Part shown: positions 53,412 to 62,503 of the stretch, one piece after another
How the letters are laid out: each line of letters opens with the position of its first letter
Numbering within the stretch: position 1 is the first letter of the stretch
Assembly (NCBI GenBank): GCA_050305635.1
Contig: JBNLFS010000079.1
Coordinates: 62,001-126,000 of the forward strand
DNA: 64,000 nt
Reading direction: 5' to 3'
Origin: Thiodiazotropha sp050305635
Lineage (GTDB): Bacteria > Pseudomonadota > Gammaproteobacteria > Chromatiales > Chromatiaceae
The notes under the pieces: model-generated
Database searches by the model: none
What the model saw: the letters and a program-made list of their open reading frames with translations, nothing else
Told to the model about the DNA's origin: nothing
Translations under genes and position numbers: made by a program

Positions 53412-55494
53412 TCAAGCCGACCTGCTGTTCGAACTCGGCACCGAAGAACTGCCGCCCAAGGCGCTGAAACGCCTCGCCGCTGCATTGGCCGAAGCCTTTA
53501 TCGCGGGCCTGCAACAAGCCAGCCTGACCCATGGCAAGGTTGAAACCTTTGCCACCCCGCGACGCCTGGCCGTATTGATTCACGACTGCGCTCTGTGTCA
53601 GCCCGACCGGGAGGTCGAGCGCCGCGGTCCTGCCATACAGGCCGCCTACGATGCATCCGGCCAGCCTTCCAAGGCCGCCGAGGGATTCGCCCGCTCCTGT
53701 CAGACCACCGTGGATGAGTTGGAGACCCTGAAGAGCGACAAGGGTGAGTGGCTGGTGTTCCGTACCCAGGAGACCGGTCAACCCGCAGCCAGTCTACTGC
53801 CCGAGATCGCCAACCAGGCACTCAGCAAGCTACCTATCCCCAAGCGCATGCGCTGGGGTGATTCCGAGGCCCAGTTCGTACGTCCGGTGCATTGGCTGGT
53901 GTTCCTGCTGGGTAACGATGTGGTGCCCTGCACGCTGCTCGATGCCGTATCTGACCGTCAGACCTATGGGCATCGTTTTCACCACCCTACCGCAATCACC
54001 CTCTACAGTCCGGAGGATTATGCCTCCGTACTGCATGACCTGGGCAAGGTGATCGCCAGTTTCGACCAGCGTCGTGCACATATCGAACAGCTTGTTAAAG
54101 AGAGCGCTGCTACCCTGGGCGGACAGGCGGATCTCGATCCGGAACTGCTCGATGAGGTGACCGCCCTGAACGAGTGGCCGGTACCGATCTCCGCCAGCTT
54201 CGAATCCCGGTTTCTAGATGTTCCCCAGGAAGCCCTGGTAGCTACCATGAAGGGCAATCAGAAGTACTTCCCGCTGTTCAACAGCGACGGCAAGCTGATG
54301 AACCATTTCATTACCATCGCCAACATCGATTCACCCAAACCGGAGGTGATCCGGGAAGGTAACGAGCGGGTCATTCGACCCCGTCTCGCAGACGCCATGT
54401 TCTTCTGGCAGCAGGATGGCAAGAAGCGCCTGGAAGACCGCCTTGATTCACTCAAGCAGGTGGTGTTCCAGAACCAGCTGGGCAGCATGTACGACAAATC
54501 CCAGCGAGTGGCCAAACTCGCGGAACTCATCGCCATCGAGATCGACGGGGATCCGGATTTGGCGTATCGCGCGGGACTGCTCAGCCGCTGTGATCTGATG
54601 ACCGACATGGTGTTCGAGTTTCCCGAAATGCAGGGCATCATGGGTCGCTACCAGGCCGGACGGGACGGGGAAGACCCGGAGCTCGCCCAGGCACTGGATG
54701 AATTCTACATGCCCCGTTTCTCCGGCGATGTACTGCCCCAGAGTCGTACCGGTATCGCCCTGTCCCTGGCCGAAAAACTCGACACCCTGGTCGGCATCTT
54801 CGGCATCGGCCAGAAACCCACCGGCGACAAGGACCCCTTCGCCCTGCGCCGTGCCGCCCTGGGTGCCTTGAGGATCATTCGCGAACACGGCCTGACCCTC
54901 TACCTCCCCGGTCTGTTGTCGGCGGTGGCCGATGGCATGAACGATCGACTCACACACCCCGAAGCGGCGGACGAGGTCTACCGCTTCATGCTGGAGCGCC
55001 TTAAAGGCATCTACCTGGATCTGGGAGTCACGATTGATCTGTTTCAGGCGGTCACCGAAGTGGATCCGCATAACCTGGCCGATTTCGACCAGCGCATCTG
55101 GGCGATGCAGGAGTTCCGCACCCTGCCCGAGGCGGACAGCCTGTCCGCCGCGAACAAGCGCATCCGCAATATTCTCAAGAAACATACCGGTGAACTCGCT
55201 TTTCGACCGGACCCAACCCTGTTTCAGGATCCGGCTGAACAGGATCTCGCAGCAAAACTCAATGAACTCGAACCCAAGGCACAGCCCCTGTTCGACAGCG
55301 GTGACTACAGTCAGGGGTTACAGATACTCTCAGCCCTGCGCGAGCCCGTGGACCGGTTTTTCGATCAGGTCATGGTCATGACCGAGGACACGACCCTGCG
55401 CGACAACCGTCTCGCACTGCTCAGTCAAATGGAACAGCTGTTCCTCAGCGTGGCGGACCTGTCCTGCTTACAGAATCAGGACAGCGCCTCGTGA
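53404..55494 (+). CDS. glyS: Glycyl-tRNA synthetase beta subunit
   Basis: Beta chain that binds tRNA and completes the heterotetramer. 696 residues, the expected length. It has DLLFELGTEELPPKALKRLA at the start, GNQKYFPLFNSDGKLMNHFI in the middle, the HD-domain-like region with LAYRAGLLSRCDLMTDMVFE, and a C-terminal anticodon-binding-like domain. It overlaps glyQ and is followed at once, again with overlap (GTGA), by the MazG-like gene. Confidence 0.98.
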   Translation: MTDQADLLFELGTEELPPKALKRLAAALAEAFIAGLQQASLTHGKVETFATPRRLAVLIHDCALCQPDREVERRGPAIQAAYDASGQPSKAAEGFARSCQTTVDELETLKSDKGEWLVFRTQETGQPAASLLPEIANQALSKLPIPKRMRWGDSEAQFVRPVHWLVFLLGNDVVPCTLLDAVSDRQTYGHRFHHPTAITLYSPEDYASVLHDLGKVIASFDQRRAHIEQLVKESAATLGGQADLDPELLDEVTALNEWPVPISASFESRFLDVPQEALVATMKGNQKYFPLFNSDGKLMNHFITIANIDSPKPEVIREGNERVIRPRLADAMFFWQQDGKKRLEDRLDSLKQVVFQNQLGSMYDKSQRVAKLAELIAIEIDGDPDLAYRAGLLSRCDLMTDMVFEFPEMQGIMGRYQAGRDGEDPELAQALDEFYMPRFSGDVLPQSRTGIALSLAEKLDTLVGIFGIGQKPTGDKDPFALRRAALGALRIIREHGLTLYLPGLLSAVADGMNDRLTHPEAADEVYRFMLERLKGIYLDLGVTIDLFQAVTEVDPHNLADFDQRIWAMQEFRTLPEADSLSAANKRIRNILKKHTGELAFRPDPTLFQDPAEQDLAAKLNELEPKAQPLFDSGDYSQGLQILSALREPVDRFFDQVMVMTEDTTLRDNRLALLSQMEQLFLSVADLSCLQNQDSAS

Positions 55495-55829
55495 ACCGGG
55501 ACTCCTACCAGGTCATGTTGGACGCGGTACAGGCTTTTCATGACAAGCACCGTTTCCGGGAAACCGGTGGCGAGGAGATGACCTACCGCATAGCGCTGAT
55601 GGCAGAGGAGCTTGGTGAGATCTCCTCCTGCGTCACCAAGGGAAAGTCCAAGGAGTCACTGGCCGAAGAGGTTGCAGACCTCTTCATCCTCATCATGGGA
55701 ACCGCCATCGCCCAGGATTTCGACCTCAACCAGGCCTTCTGGGATAAGATGGAAAAACTCAACCAGCGTCAATCCCGCATGGTCAACGGACGCATAAGAG
55801 TCTCGGAATTCCGTGATGTTGATCCGTAG
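55491..55829 (+). CDS. MazG-like nucleotide pyrophosphohydrolase
   Basis: A 112-residue MazG/iMazG-type all-alpha NTP pyrophosphatase. AEELGEISSCVTKG and LAEEVADLFILIMGTAI carry the E-x2-E...E-x2-D metal motifs. Such enzymes clear non-canonical or surplus NTPs. The start is GTG 55491, overlapping the glyS stop as GTGA, so it is part of the glyQS operon. The physiological substrate is unknown. Confidence 0.85.
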   Translation: MNRDSYQVMLDAVQAFHDKHRFRETGGEEMTYRIALMAEELGEISSCVTKGKSKESLAEEVADLFILIMGTAIAQDFDLNQAFWDKMEKLNQRQSRMVNGRIRVSEFRDVDP

Positions 55830-55844
55830 TAAGTACCTACTTAC

Positions 55845-56396
55845 ATGAAACTCATCATTCTTGACCGGGATGGTGTCATCAACCAGGATTCCGACGCCTA
55901 CATCAAGAATCCTGACGAGTGGCAACCCATCGAAGGCAGTCTTCAGGCCATCGCCCGTCTGAACCGGGCCGGATATCATGTGTATGTGGCCACCAACCAG
56001 TCAGGACTCGCCCGGGGTCTCTTCGACATCCAAACCCTGAATGCGATTCATCATAAGATGCTCGATGCCGTGAAAGCTGTGGGCGGCCAGATCGATGCCA
56101 TACTCTTCTGTCCCCATGGCCCTGACGACCATTGCAATTGTCGCAAACCTAAAGCCGGTCTTTATGAAGAGATCGGTGCACGTTGCCATACCAATCTTGA
56201 AAATGTACCGGTTGTCGGTGACTCATTACGCGATCTACAGGCAGCCATCAAGGTCAAGGCAACACCTATCCTGGTACGTACCGGCAAGGGTGCACAAACC
56301 CTGGCCAAACTGCGTAAGACACATCCGGAAATATCGGTTTACGACAACCTGCAACACATGGCTGAACAGCTATTGAAAGAGAACGAACCTTCATGA
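55845..56396 (+). CDS. gmhB: D-glycero-beta-D-manno-heptose 1,7-bisphosphate 7-phosphatase
   Basis: Acts in the ADP-heptose pathway for lipopolysaccharide core. The 183-residue HAD phosphatase has motif I IILDRDGVINQDSDAYIK and the zinc-binding CPHGPDDHCNCRKPKAGL with three cysteines and a histidine, as expected of GmhB. GDSLRDLQAAIKVKATPIL is motif IV. It overlaps plsC by four bases. Good match in length to the family. Confidence 0.95.
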   Translation: MKLIILDRDGVINQDSDAYIKNPDEWQPIEGSLQAIARLNRAGYHVYVATNQSGLARGLFDIQTLNAIHHKMLDAVKAVGGQIDAILFCPHGPDDHCNCRKPKAGLYEEIGARCHTNLENVPVVGDSLRDLQAAIKVKATPILVRTGKGAQTLAKLRKTHPEISVYDNLQHMAEQLLKENEPS

Positions 56397-57112
56397 TCCT
56401 GCTCCGTTCCATCATCTATTTCACCTTTCTGGTTCTCAATACCATTCTCATTGCAGGGGTGGGTACACTCCTGGTCTGGGCACTTCCAGGCAACAAAATT
56501 CACATCATCGATCACAGTTGGAGCCGAGTTAATCTTTGGGGACTGAAGGTTCTGTGTGGATTATCGGTACGCGTGGAAGGCACGGAGAATATTCCTGAGG
56601 AGAGTTGTCTGGTGTTTGCAAAACATCAGTCCGCCTGGGAAACCCTGGCTTTGATCAGCCTGATCCCCGGACCAAAATCCTGGGTGATGAAGCAGGAACT
56701 GCTGTATGTACCCTTTTTCGGCTGGATCATGAAGGCTTTTCAACCCATTGCGATCGATCGGAAATCCGGGCGCAAGGCGATCGATCAGATCATCGAGCAG
56801 GGCACCGACAGACTGAAACAGGGGAAGAAGGTTTTCATATTTCCGGAGGGTACCCGAGTCGCACCGGGTGAACGTAAGCGCTACGGGATTGGTGGTGCCA
56901 TGCTGGCGGAAAAATCGGGCTATCCGATACTCCCGGTTGCGCATAACGCCGGTGTGTTCTGGCGCCGCAGGGATATCCGCAAGTATCCAGGTGTTGTCGA
57001 TGTCAGAATCGGACCCTTGATCCAGACACAGGGTCGTTCCGCAAGCGTCATCAATCAGGAAGTCGAGAACTGGATAGAAACAGCAGTCAGTGAGCTACCT
57101 ACAGGTCGGTAG
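56393..57112 (+). CDS. plsC: 1-acyl-sn-glycerol-3-phosphate acyltransferase
   Basis: Makes phosphatidate from lysophosphatidate. The 239-residue membrane-linked enzyme has an N-terminal membrane segment (YFTFLVLNTILIAGVGTLLV), acyltransferase motif I KHQSAWETL (H78 and E83, the H-x4-E variant of H-x4-D), motif II FQPIAIDRKSGRKAI, and motif III FPEGTRVAPGE. H-x4-E is seen in this sub-family. Last gene of the glyQS-gmhB series. Confidence 0.93.
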   Translation: MILLRSIIYFTFLVLNTILIAGVGTLLVWALPGNKIHIIDHSWSRVNLWGLKVLCGLSVRVEGTENIPEESCLVFAKHQSAWETLALISLIPGPKSWVMKQELLYVPFFGWIMKAFQPIAIDRKSGRKAIDQIIEQGTDRLKQGKKVFIFPEGTRVAPGERKRYGIGGAMLAEKSGYPILPVAHNAGVFWRRRDIRKYPGVVDVRIGPLIQTQGRSASVINQEVENWIETAVSELPTGR

Positions 57113-57573
57113 ATGCTGGTAAGTCCCTTTTCACAGTCTGAAGAGAGGAATCTTTGAGTGTATGAGCACGCCTAGTCCAACCGTGGATATGGTTAAAGCG
57201 AATAAAGAAATAGTCGTAGACATAAATACCCCGCTCATTTTCATCAGACTTTCCCTTCCGACTAGGCCGATAAGTGCCATGCATGCAAAGATTCACAAAC
57301 AGCGACTAAATATCTATGGACTATATACCCATAACGCAAACTTAAACCGAGGAAAACTCAAGACAGATTTACTCACCACGAAGGACACGAAGGACACGAA
57401 GGACACGAAGGATCGATTCTAGTATTCAACAAATTCCACACTTCGTGCGCTTCTTGTCCTTCGTGGTAAAAAATTAGTGGCATCGGCACTCATTTTGTAG
57501 TCCATAGGGCGAGTGTTCCATTCAATAAGAAATGGAACATTATTCTAGGTGAGATCCGACAACAAGTAGAGGA
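57113..57573. other. 461-bp gap between plsC and gyrB, repeat-bearing
   Basis: The left 260 bp are AT-rich with no supported gene. The right part holds the inverted repeat at 57375-57467 and a perfect 9-bp hairpin TGTTCCATT/AATGGAACA at 57514-57539, followed on the plus strand by TTATTCT. The hairpin may end transcription from either side of this convergent junction. Confidence 0.5.
57375..57467. repeat. CACGAAGGA-type inverted repeat with 9-bp tandem expansion, locus 2
   Basis: The left arm (57375-57412) contains four tandem copies of a CACGAAGGA unit. The right arm (57441-57467) reads CTTCGTGCGCTTCTTGTCCT then TCGTGGT, its inverted partner. The same arms without the expansion are at 34267-34347. 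Confidence 0.75.
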
Positions 57574-60012
57574 TCAGACGTCCAGGTTCTCGACCGTTAA
57601 GGCATGGGTTTCGATAAAATCCCGTCGCGGTTCAACCTGGTCTCCCATTAGGGTTGAGAATATCTGGTCGGCGCCAACCGCATCCTCGATACTCACCTGA
57701 AGCAGACGGCGTGATTCCGCATTCATTGTCGTTTCCCACAACTGTTCCGGATTCATTTCGCCCAGCCCTTTGTATCGCTGAACATGCTGCCCCTTCTTGG
57801 CATCATCCATCAACCAATCCAAAGCCTGTCTGAAGCTGCTGACCGGTTGGGTCTTCTCACCCCGTTTAACATAGGCGTCTTCACTCAGCAGTCCGGTCAA
57901 CTGTTCGCCCAGTTCAACAATCTTGCGATACTCGACACTGTTAAAGAAGTCGTAGGGAATCAATCGTTCATTGCCGATACCATGTACCTTTCGGGTCAGC
58001 AGAATACCGGAATCGCCAGACTCAGTCTCCTCAACTTTCTTCAATGTACAGGACTCAGAAATTCGCAGATCGGTATTCAATCGATCCTCTAACTCACTGA
58101 TCCAATTGTTAATATCATCGTTATTCGCGATCATGGATTCAGTGACTTTCGGCATTGTAATCAGTTTTTCCAATAAAACGCCGTCATATCGTAGTGACAG
58201 CCTATTAATGCTGGCCATCACCGCGAGAAAACTTCTCGCCAGTTGCTCAAGACTCTCACCGCCCAGGGGTGGTGCCCCTTCAGTCACTAACAGGGAGGCA
58301 TTATCCAGGGCTGACTGAAGGAAATAGTTATTCAGATCCTGATCATCTTTCAGATACTGTTCCTGCTTGCCTTTTTTCACCTTGTACAACGGAGGCTGTG
58401 CAATATAGACATGCCCCCGGTCGATCAGCTCAGGCATCTGACGATAGAAAAAGGTCAGCAACAGAGTACGGATGTGCGCGCCATCCACATCCGCGTCCGT
58501 CATGATGATGATCCGGTGATAACGCAGCTTGTTGGCATCGAACTCTTCACGGCCGATGCCGCAACCCAATGCGGTGATCAGAGTGCCGACTTCCGCGGAT
58601 GACAGCATCTTGTCAAACCGGGCCTTCTCCACATTCAGAATTTTCCCCTTCAATGGCAAGATAGCCTGGTATCGCCGATCCCTCCCCTGCTTTGCGGAAC
58701 CACCGGCTGAATCACCCTCTACCAGATAGAGTTCTGACAATGCCGGATCCTTCTCCTGACAATCGGCCAATTTTCCCGGTAGACCGGCGATATCCAAAGC
58801 ACCCTTACGACGGGTCATTTCTCGGGCCTTTCTTGCCGCTTCACGGGCGCGTGCTGCTTCCACCATCTTCCCTGCGATGTTTTTTGCATCACCCGGATTC
58901 TCGAGCAGGTAGTCATTGAGCTTTTCAGCCAACAGATTTTCGACAACTGCTTTGACTTCAGATGAGACCAGCTTGTCTTTGGTCTGGGAAGAAAACTTCG
59001 GATCAGGCACCTTGACCGACAGAACTGCGGTAAGACCCTCACGAGCATCATCTCCGGTCGTATTGACTTTCTGCTTTTTCGACAGACCGGATTGCTCGAT
59101 GTATTGATTCAGGGTACGGGTCAAAGCGGCACGGAATCCCGCCAGGTGTGTGCCACCATCCCGTTGGGGGATGTTGTTCGTATAACAGAAGATACTTTCC
59201 TGGTAGGACTCGTTCCACTGCATGGCGATCTCGACCACGATGTCGTTCCGCTCATCAGAAAAGCTGAACACCTTCTCATGAAGTGGGGACTTGTTACGGT
59301 TCAGATGTTCAACAAAGGCAATGATTCCGCCTACATACTCGAAGGCATCCTCTCTTCCAGTAGCCTCCTCTTTCAGAACAATTCTGATTCCGGAGTTAAG
59401 AAACGAGAGTTCACGCAGACGCTTGGCCAGGATATCGTAATGGAACTCAATGTTGCTGAAGGTGCCCGTACTGGGCAGAAAGGTAATACTGGTGCCTGTC
59501 TTGTCTGTTTCACCGACGGGCTTCAGATCGCTATCAGGTACACCATGGGTGTACTCCTGCTCCCAGACCTTACCTTGGCGGCGAATTCTAAGTTTGAGTT
59601 TTTCAGACAGGGCGTTGACAACTGAAACACCGACCCCGTGCAGACCACCCGATACCTTATAAGAGTTGTCATCAAACTTTCCACCCGCATGCAGCACCGT
59701 CATGATGACTTCCGCGGCGGATTTCTTCTCCTCGGGATGCTCATCGACAGGTATACCCCGTCCATTATCCGTTACTGTAACTCTTTGGTCAGAGTGGATG
59801 GTAACGCGGATTTCATTGCAATACCCAGCAAGGGCTTCGTCAATCGAATTATCCACCACCTCAAATACCATGTGATGTAAACCGGTACCGTCATCTGTAT
59901 CACCGATATACATACCGGGACGTTTACGAACCGCATCCAGTCCCTTCAGAACCTTGATATTTGAGGAATCATAACTCATATGGAAATCCGTAGCGTCAGC
60001 AATAAACGACAC
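57574..60012 (-). CDS. gyrB: DNA gyrase subunit B
   Basis: ATPase subunit of the enzyme that introduces negative supercoils. The 812 residues include the GHKL ATPase domain (EVVDNSIDEALAGYCNEI and GGLHGVGVSVVNALSE), the transducer, the TOPRIM domain (LVEGDSAGGSAKQGRDRRYQ and IIIMTDADVDGAHIRTLLLT), and the C-terminal QRYKGLGEMNPEQLWETTM. The start is placed at GTG 60012 because GGAGG lies 6 bp upstream. An ATG at 59979 begins the sequence in the conventional way (MSYDSS). recF is 35 bp upstream. Confidence 0.98.
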   Translation of the reverse strand: MSFIADATDFHMSYDSSNIKVLKGLDAVRKRPGMYIGDTDDGTGLHHMVFEVVDNSIDEALAGYCNEIRVTIHSDQRVTVTDNGRGIPVDEHPEEKKSAAEVIMTVLHAGGKFDDNSYKVSGGLHGVGVSVVNALSEKLKLRIRRQGKVWEQEYTHGVPDSDLKPVGETDKTGTSITFLPSTGTFSNIEFHYDILAKRLRELSFLNSGIRIVLKEEATGREDAFEYVGGIIAFVEHLNRNKSPLHEKVFSFSDERNDIVVEIAMQWNESYQESIFCYTNNIPQRDGGTHLAGFRAALTRTLNQYIEQSGLSKKQKVNTTGDDAREGLTAVLSVKVPDPKFSSQTKDKLVSSEVKAVVENLLAEKLNDYLLENPGDAKNIAGKMVEAARAREAARKAREMTRRKGALDIAGLPGKLADCQEKDPALSELYLVEGDSAGGSAKQGRDRRYQAILPLKGKILNVEKARFDKMLSSAEVGTLITALGCGIGREEFDANKLRYHRIIIMTDADVDGAHIRTLLLTFFYRQMPELIDRGHVYIAQPPLYKVKKGKQEQYLKDDQDLNNYFLQSALDNASLLVTEGAPPLGGESLEQLARSFLAVMASINRLSLRYDGVLLEKLITMPKVTESMIANNDDINNWISELEDRLNTDLRISESCTLKKVEETESGDSGILLTRKVHGIGNERLIPYDFFNSVEYRKIVELGEQLTGLLSEDAYVKRGEKTQPVSSFRQALDWLMDDAKKGQHVQRYKGLGEMNPEQLWETTMNAESRRLLQVSIEDAVGADQIFSTLMGDQVEPRRDFIETHALTVENLDV

Positions 60013-60047
60013 ATTATACCTCCAGACTCAACCTCCTTACGAACGAT

Positions 60048-61133
60048 TTATCGACACTCTTTCCCATGGGATATCAGATGACCATGTTCCACGTGGAACA
60101 TTGAAACTGACTCGTCCAAAGAATGATCCCTGATTTCACTCCCGAGTTGTGTTAAAAATACTTGGTAACCTGATTGTGAGAGATATGAGTAGAGTGTACG
60201 GAATGTGTTGTTATCCAATTCTGCGTTCATGTCATCGATCAATAAGACCGGCATGTCATGTGTTAATTTCTCAAACAGTTGTGCTTGAGCGAGTATCAAC
60301 AAAATAGAAACAACCTTCTTCTGACCTCTCGAGAATTGATCTTTGATGTCATGCCCCTGGAAGGTGATCTTTACATCCATCCGATGGGGACCAACACTGG
60401 TGAAGTGTCTTTCCTGATCCGTACGCTTGTTTAGGTCCAGTGATTCTTGAAGTGATAAACCGCTTTTCCAGCCCTTCACCAATTCCATCGTCAACCCTTG
60501 AAGGTTCGGAAAATAGCCTAGCAACTCAGTAAATTCGATTTTCCATTGGTGAAGATATTTTGTCTGATATTCATATACTGCTTCACCGGACACTGAGAGA
60601 TTCTGGGTCCAAACAGAGAGTTCTGGAGAGTTTTTGCCTAATAGTGCATTTCTTTGTTTGAGTATTTGATTATAGCGAGTAACCAAATCACCGAATGCAT
60701 GTTCCACGTGGAACAATCCCCAGTTAAGTAACTTTCTCCTATGGACAGGTCCCTCTTCCAGTAATCTTTGTATATTTGGAGTAATAGCTGAAATTGGAAG
60801 TATTCTGGCTAAATCTGTGAGTCTCTTGACAGTCGTTCCGTCTTTTCTAACCAAGGTGACATTTTTGTCTTTTTGTATACCCAGCCTTATGACCTGGTCA
60901 GTCTTAGCTATCAGTTCTGAATAGACAGTAAGCTGGTGTTCATTGTGTTTAATGATATTTTTATGCTGTGTTGATTTTATAGCGCGGGCTCGCGCAAGAA
61001 GATAGATAGATTCGAGAATGGTGGTCTTTCCTGCACCGTTGCTTCCCTGGATTATGTTTATACCCTTCCCTGGGTGAAGCTCCGCAGAGCTTATGTTTCT
61101 TAGATTCGTGATTAAAAGTTTTTTTATTCTCAC
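60048..61133 (-). CDS. recF: DNA replication and repair protein RecF
   Basis: Single-strand-gap repair loader and ATPase. The 361-residue protein has the Walker A GSNGAGKTTILESIYLLA, the SMC-like signature FSRGQKKVVSILLILAQAQL and Walker B VLLIDDMNAELD. The start is GTG 61133 (MRIKKLLITN). Two occurrences of the palindrome GTTCCACGTGGAAC lie inside the gene (60087-60100 and 60702-60715), in the coding strand for FHVEH-type sequence. It lies in the classic dnaA-dnaN-recF-gyrB order. Confidence 0.97.
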   Translation of the reverse strand: MRIKKLLITNLRNISSAELHPGKGINIIQGSNGAGKTTILESIYLLARARAIKSTQHKNIIKHNEHQLTVYSELIAKTDQVIRLGIQKDKNVTLVRKDGTTVKRLTDLARILPISAITPNIQRLLEEGPVHRRKLLNWGLFHVEHAFGDLVTRYNQILKQRNALLGKNSPELSVWTQNLSVSGEAVYEYQTKYLHQWKIEFTELLGYFPNLQGLTMELVKGWKSGLSLQESLDLNKRTDQERHFTSVGPHRMDVKITFQGHDIKDQFSRGQKKVVSILLILAQAQLFEKLTHDMPVLLIDDMNAELDNNTFRTLYSYLSQSGYQVFLTQLGSEIRDHSLDESVSMFHVEHGHLISHGKECR

Positions 61134-61175
61134 ATGAATCGATACAAACAGTAATTCTTGTTTTCCGAGTGACCA

Positions 61176-62276
61176 CTAAATTCGCATGGGCATGACAACG
61201 TATTTTGTATCTTGGTTGCCTTTACCGTATATGAGTGCACTACTATTGGTATCCTTAAGTTCGATGATCACGGTGTCTTCCTTAATGGCGCTGATCGCAT
61301 CGAGCAGATAGCCAACGTTAAAACCAATCTTGAGTTCTTCACCCTCATAGCTGACTTCAAGTTCTTCTTCTGATTCTTCTTGTTCAGGGTTGTGTGCCTG
61401 TAGTTGTAGAACTTTTGAGTTTAGATGAAAGCGAATACCTCGATACTTTTCGTTTGAAAGTATCGACGCCCGTGTGAGCGATTGTTTAAGAGAGAGCTTC
61501 TCAGCCTCGACTTCCTTATCCGAATTCGTTGGCATGACACGCTGGTATTCTGGAAATCGACCATCGATAAGCTTTGACGTGAAAACGGAATGTTCTAGTA
61601 AAACCTTAATGTAACTGTTGCTCAGTTCTATCTTGATATCCTTGTCCTGATTGGTCAGCAGACGACTCAATTCTATAACCGCCTTCCTGGGCAGTATGAC
61701 CTGAAGGTTAGTGGATTCCTCCAAGACCTGATTCTTCTGACTCATAGCGAGACGGTGTCCATCGGTCGCTACAGTTCGGATGTCCTTCTTATCCAGTTCC
61801 AATAGCATACCGTTTAGGTAGTAACGGACATCCTGTTGAGCCATGGCAAACTGTGTACTTTCTATGAGGCCGCACAGGATGGATTCCTTCAAAGTCAGTA
61901 CTGTACTGCTCGGTGTTGGCTCTATGATTGGATAGTCATTGGCGGGTAGGACACTCAAGGTAAATCGACTTCTGCCGGATTGAATCCTGACTTTGTCTTC
62001 GCTGACGTCCAAAGTGACCTGGGCAGATTCTGGGAGTGCTTTACAGATATCCAGAAGTTTTCTAGCGGGTAGTGTGAAATCTGCATCGCCGGAACACTCT
62101 GCTTCGGTACTGGTTTTTAATTCGACTTCAAGATCTGTTGCGGTGAGGTTCAAGCGACCATTACTGGCATTGACCAGGATGTTCGCCAGTATGGGTAGTG
62201 TTTGACGTCTTTCCACGACACCAGAGATCTTCTGAAGCGGCTCAAGAAGGTTTTCCCGATCGGTGACTATTTTCAT
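61176..62276 (-). CDS. dnaN: DNA polymerase III beta clamp
   Basis: Sliding clamp that holds DNA polymerase III on DNA. From ATG 62276 the protein is 366 residues, the same length as E. coli DnaN, with MKIVTDRENLLEPLQKISGV at the start and the conserved C-terminus YVVMPMRI. Three-fold clamp domains are recognised (GRSRFTLSVLPANDYP). A GTG at 62285 is possible. The gene follows dnaA by 227 bp and precedes recF by 43 bp. Confidence 0.98.
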   Translation of the reverse strand: MKIVTDRENLLEPLQKISGVVERRQTLPILANILVNASNGRLNLTATDLEVELKTSTEAECSGDADFTLPARKLLDICKALPESAQVTLDVSEDKVRIQSGRSRFTLSVLPANDYPIIEPTPSSTVLTLKESILCGLIESTQFAMAQQDVRYYLNGMLLELDKKDIRTVATDGHRLAMSQKNQVLEESTNLQVILPRKAVIELSRLLTNQDKDIKIELSNSYIKVLLEHSVFTSKLIDGRFPEYQRVMPTNSDKEVEAEKLSLKQSLTRASILSNEKYRGIRFHLNSKVLQLQAHNPEQEESEEELEVSYEGEELKIGFNVGYLLDAISAIKEDTVIIELKDTNSSALIYGKGNQDTKYVVMPMRI

Positions 62277-62503
62277 GTTATCCACTCAGTATCTTATAAA
62301 TTGTTTTTAAGATATTTAGATTATCTGTTGTTATTAGCACTGTTTATAAATCAGGCATATCGACATATCTTGTTGATATTATAGATATTTATTTAAGAAA
62401 TACCCCTGATTTGGAGCCTGTGTTTCCTGCACAATTCATGTTGACGAATTGTGGATAAATTAAGTTTTGGATTTTAACCGAATTTTTCAACATTTTATCC
62501 ACA
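62277..62503. promoter_or_regulatory. AT-rich dnaA-dnaN spacer with DnaA boxes (possible oriC element)
   Basis: TTATCCACA at 62495-62503 and its complement TGTGGATAA at 62450-62458 match the DnaA-box consensus exactly. TTATCCACT at 62278-62286 differs by one base. The stretch 62288-62400 is unusually AT-rich, as an unwinding region would be. It may be part of the chromosomal origin or control dnaN. The upstream side of dnaA, the other usual site, is cut by the window end. Confidence 0.65.

Noticed and set aside
57375..57412. Tandem 9-bp units considered as a CRISPR-like or VNTR array
   Set aside because: There are no spacers between units and no cas genes; it is a simple tandem expansion inside a dispersed inverted repeat.
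57162..57422. 86-codon plus-strand frame after plsC
   Set aside because: Its end is a translation of the tandem CACGAAGGA repeat (TKDTKDTKD), the start has no ribosome binding site, and the rest matches nothing.
60087..60715. GTTCCACGTGGAAC palindromes inside recF considered as parS sites
   Set aside because: The sequence matches a parS-like core, but both copies lie in recF coding sequence for FHVEH-type residues and no parAB genes are in the window. They could be real parS sites near the origin, but without parAB context I do not annotate them as such.
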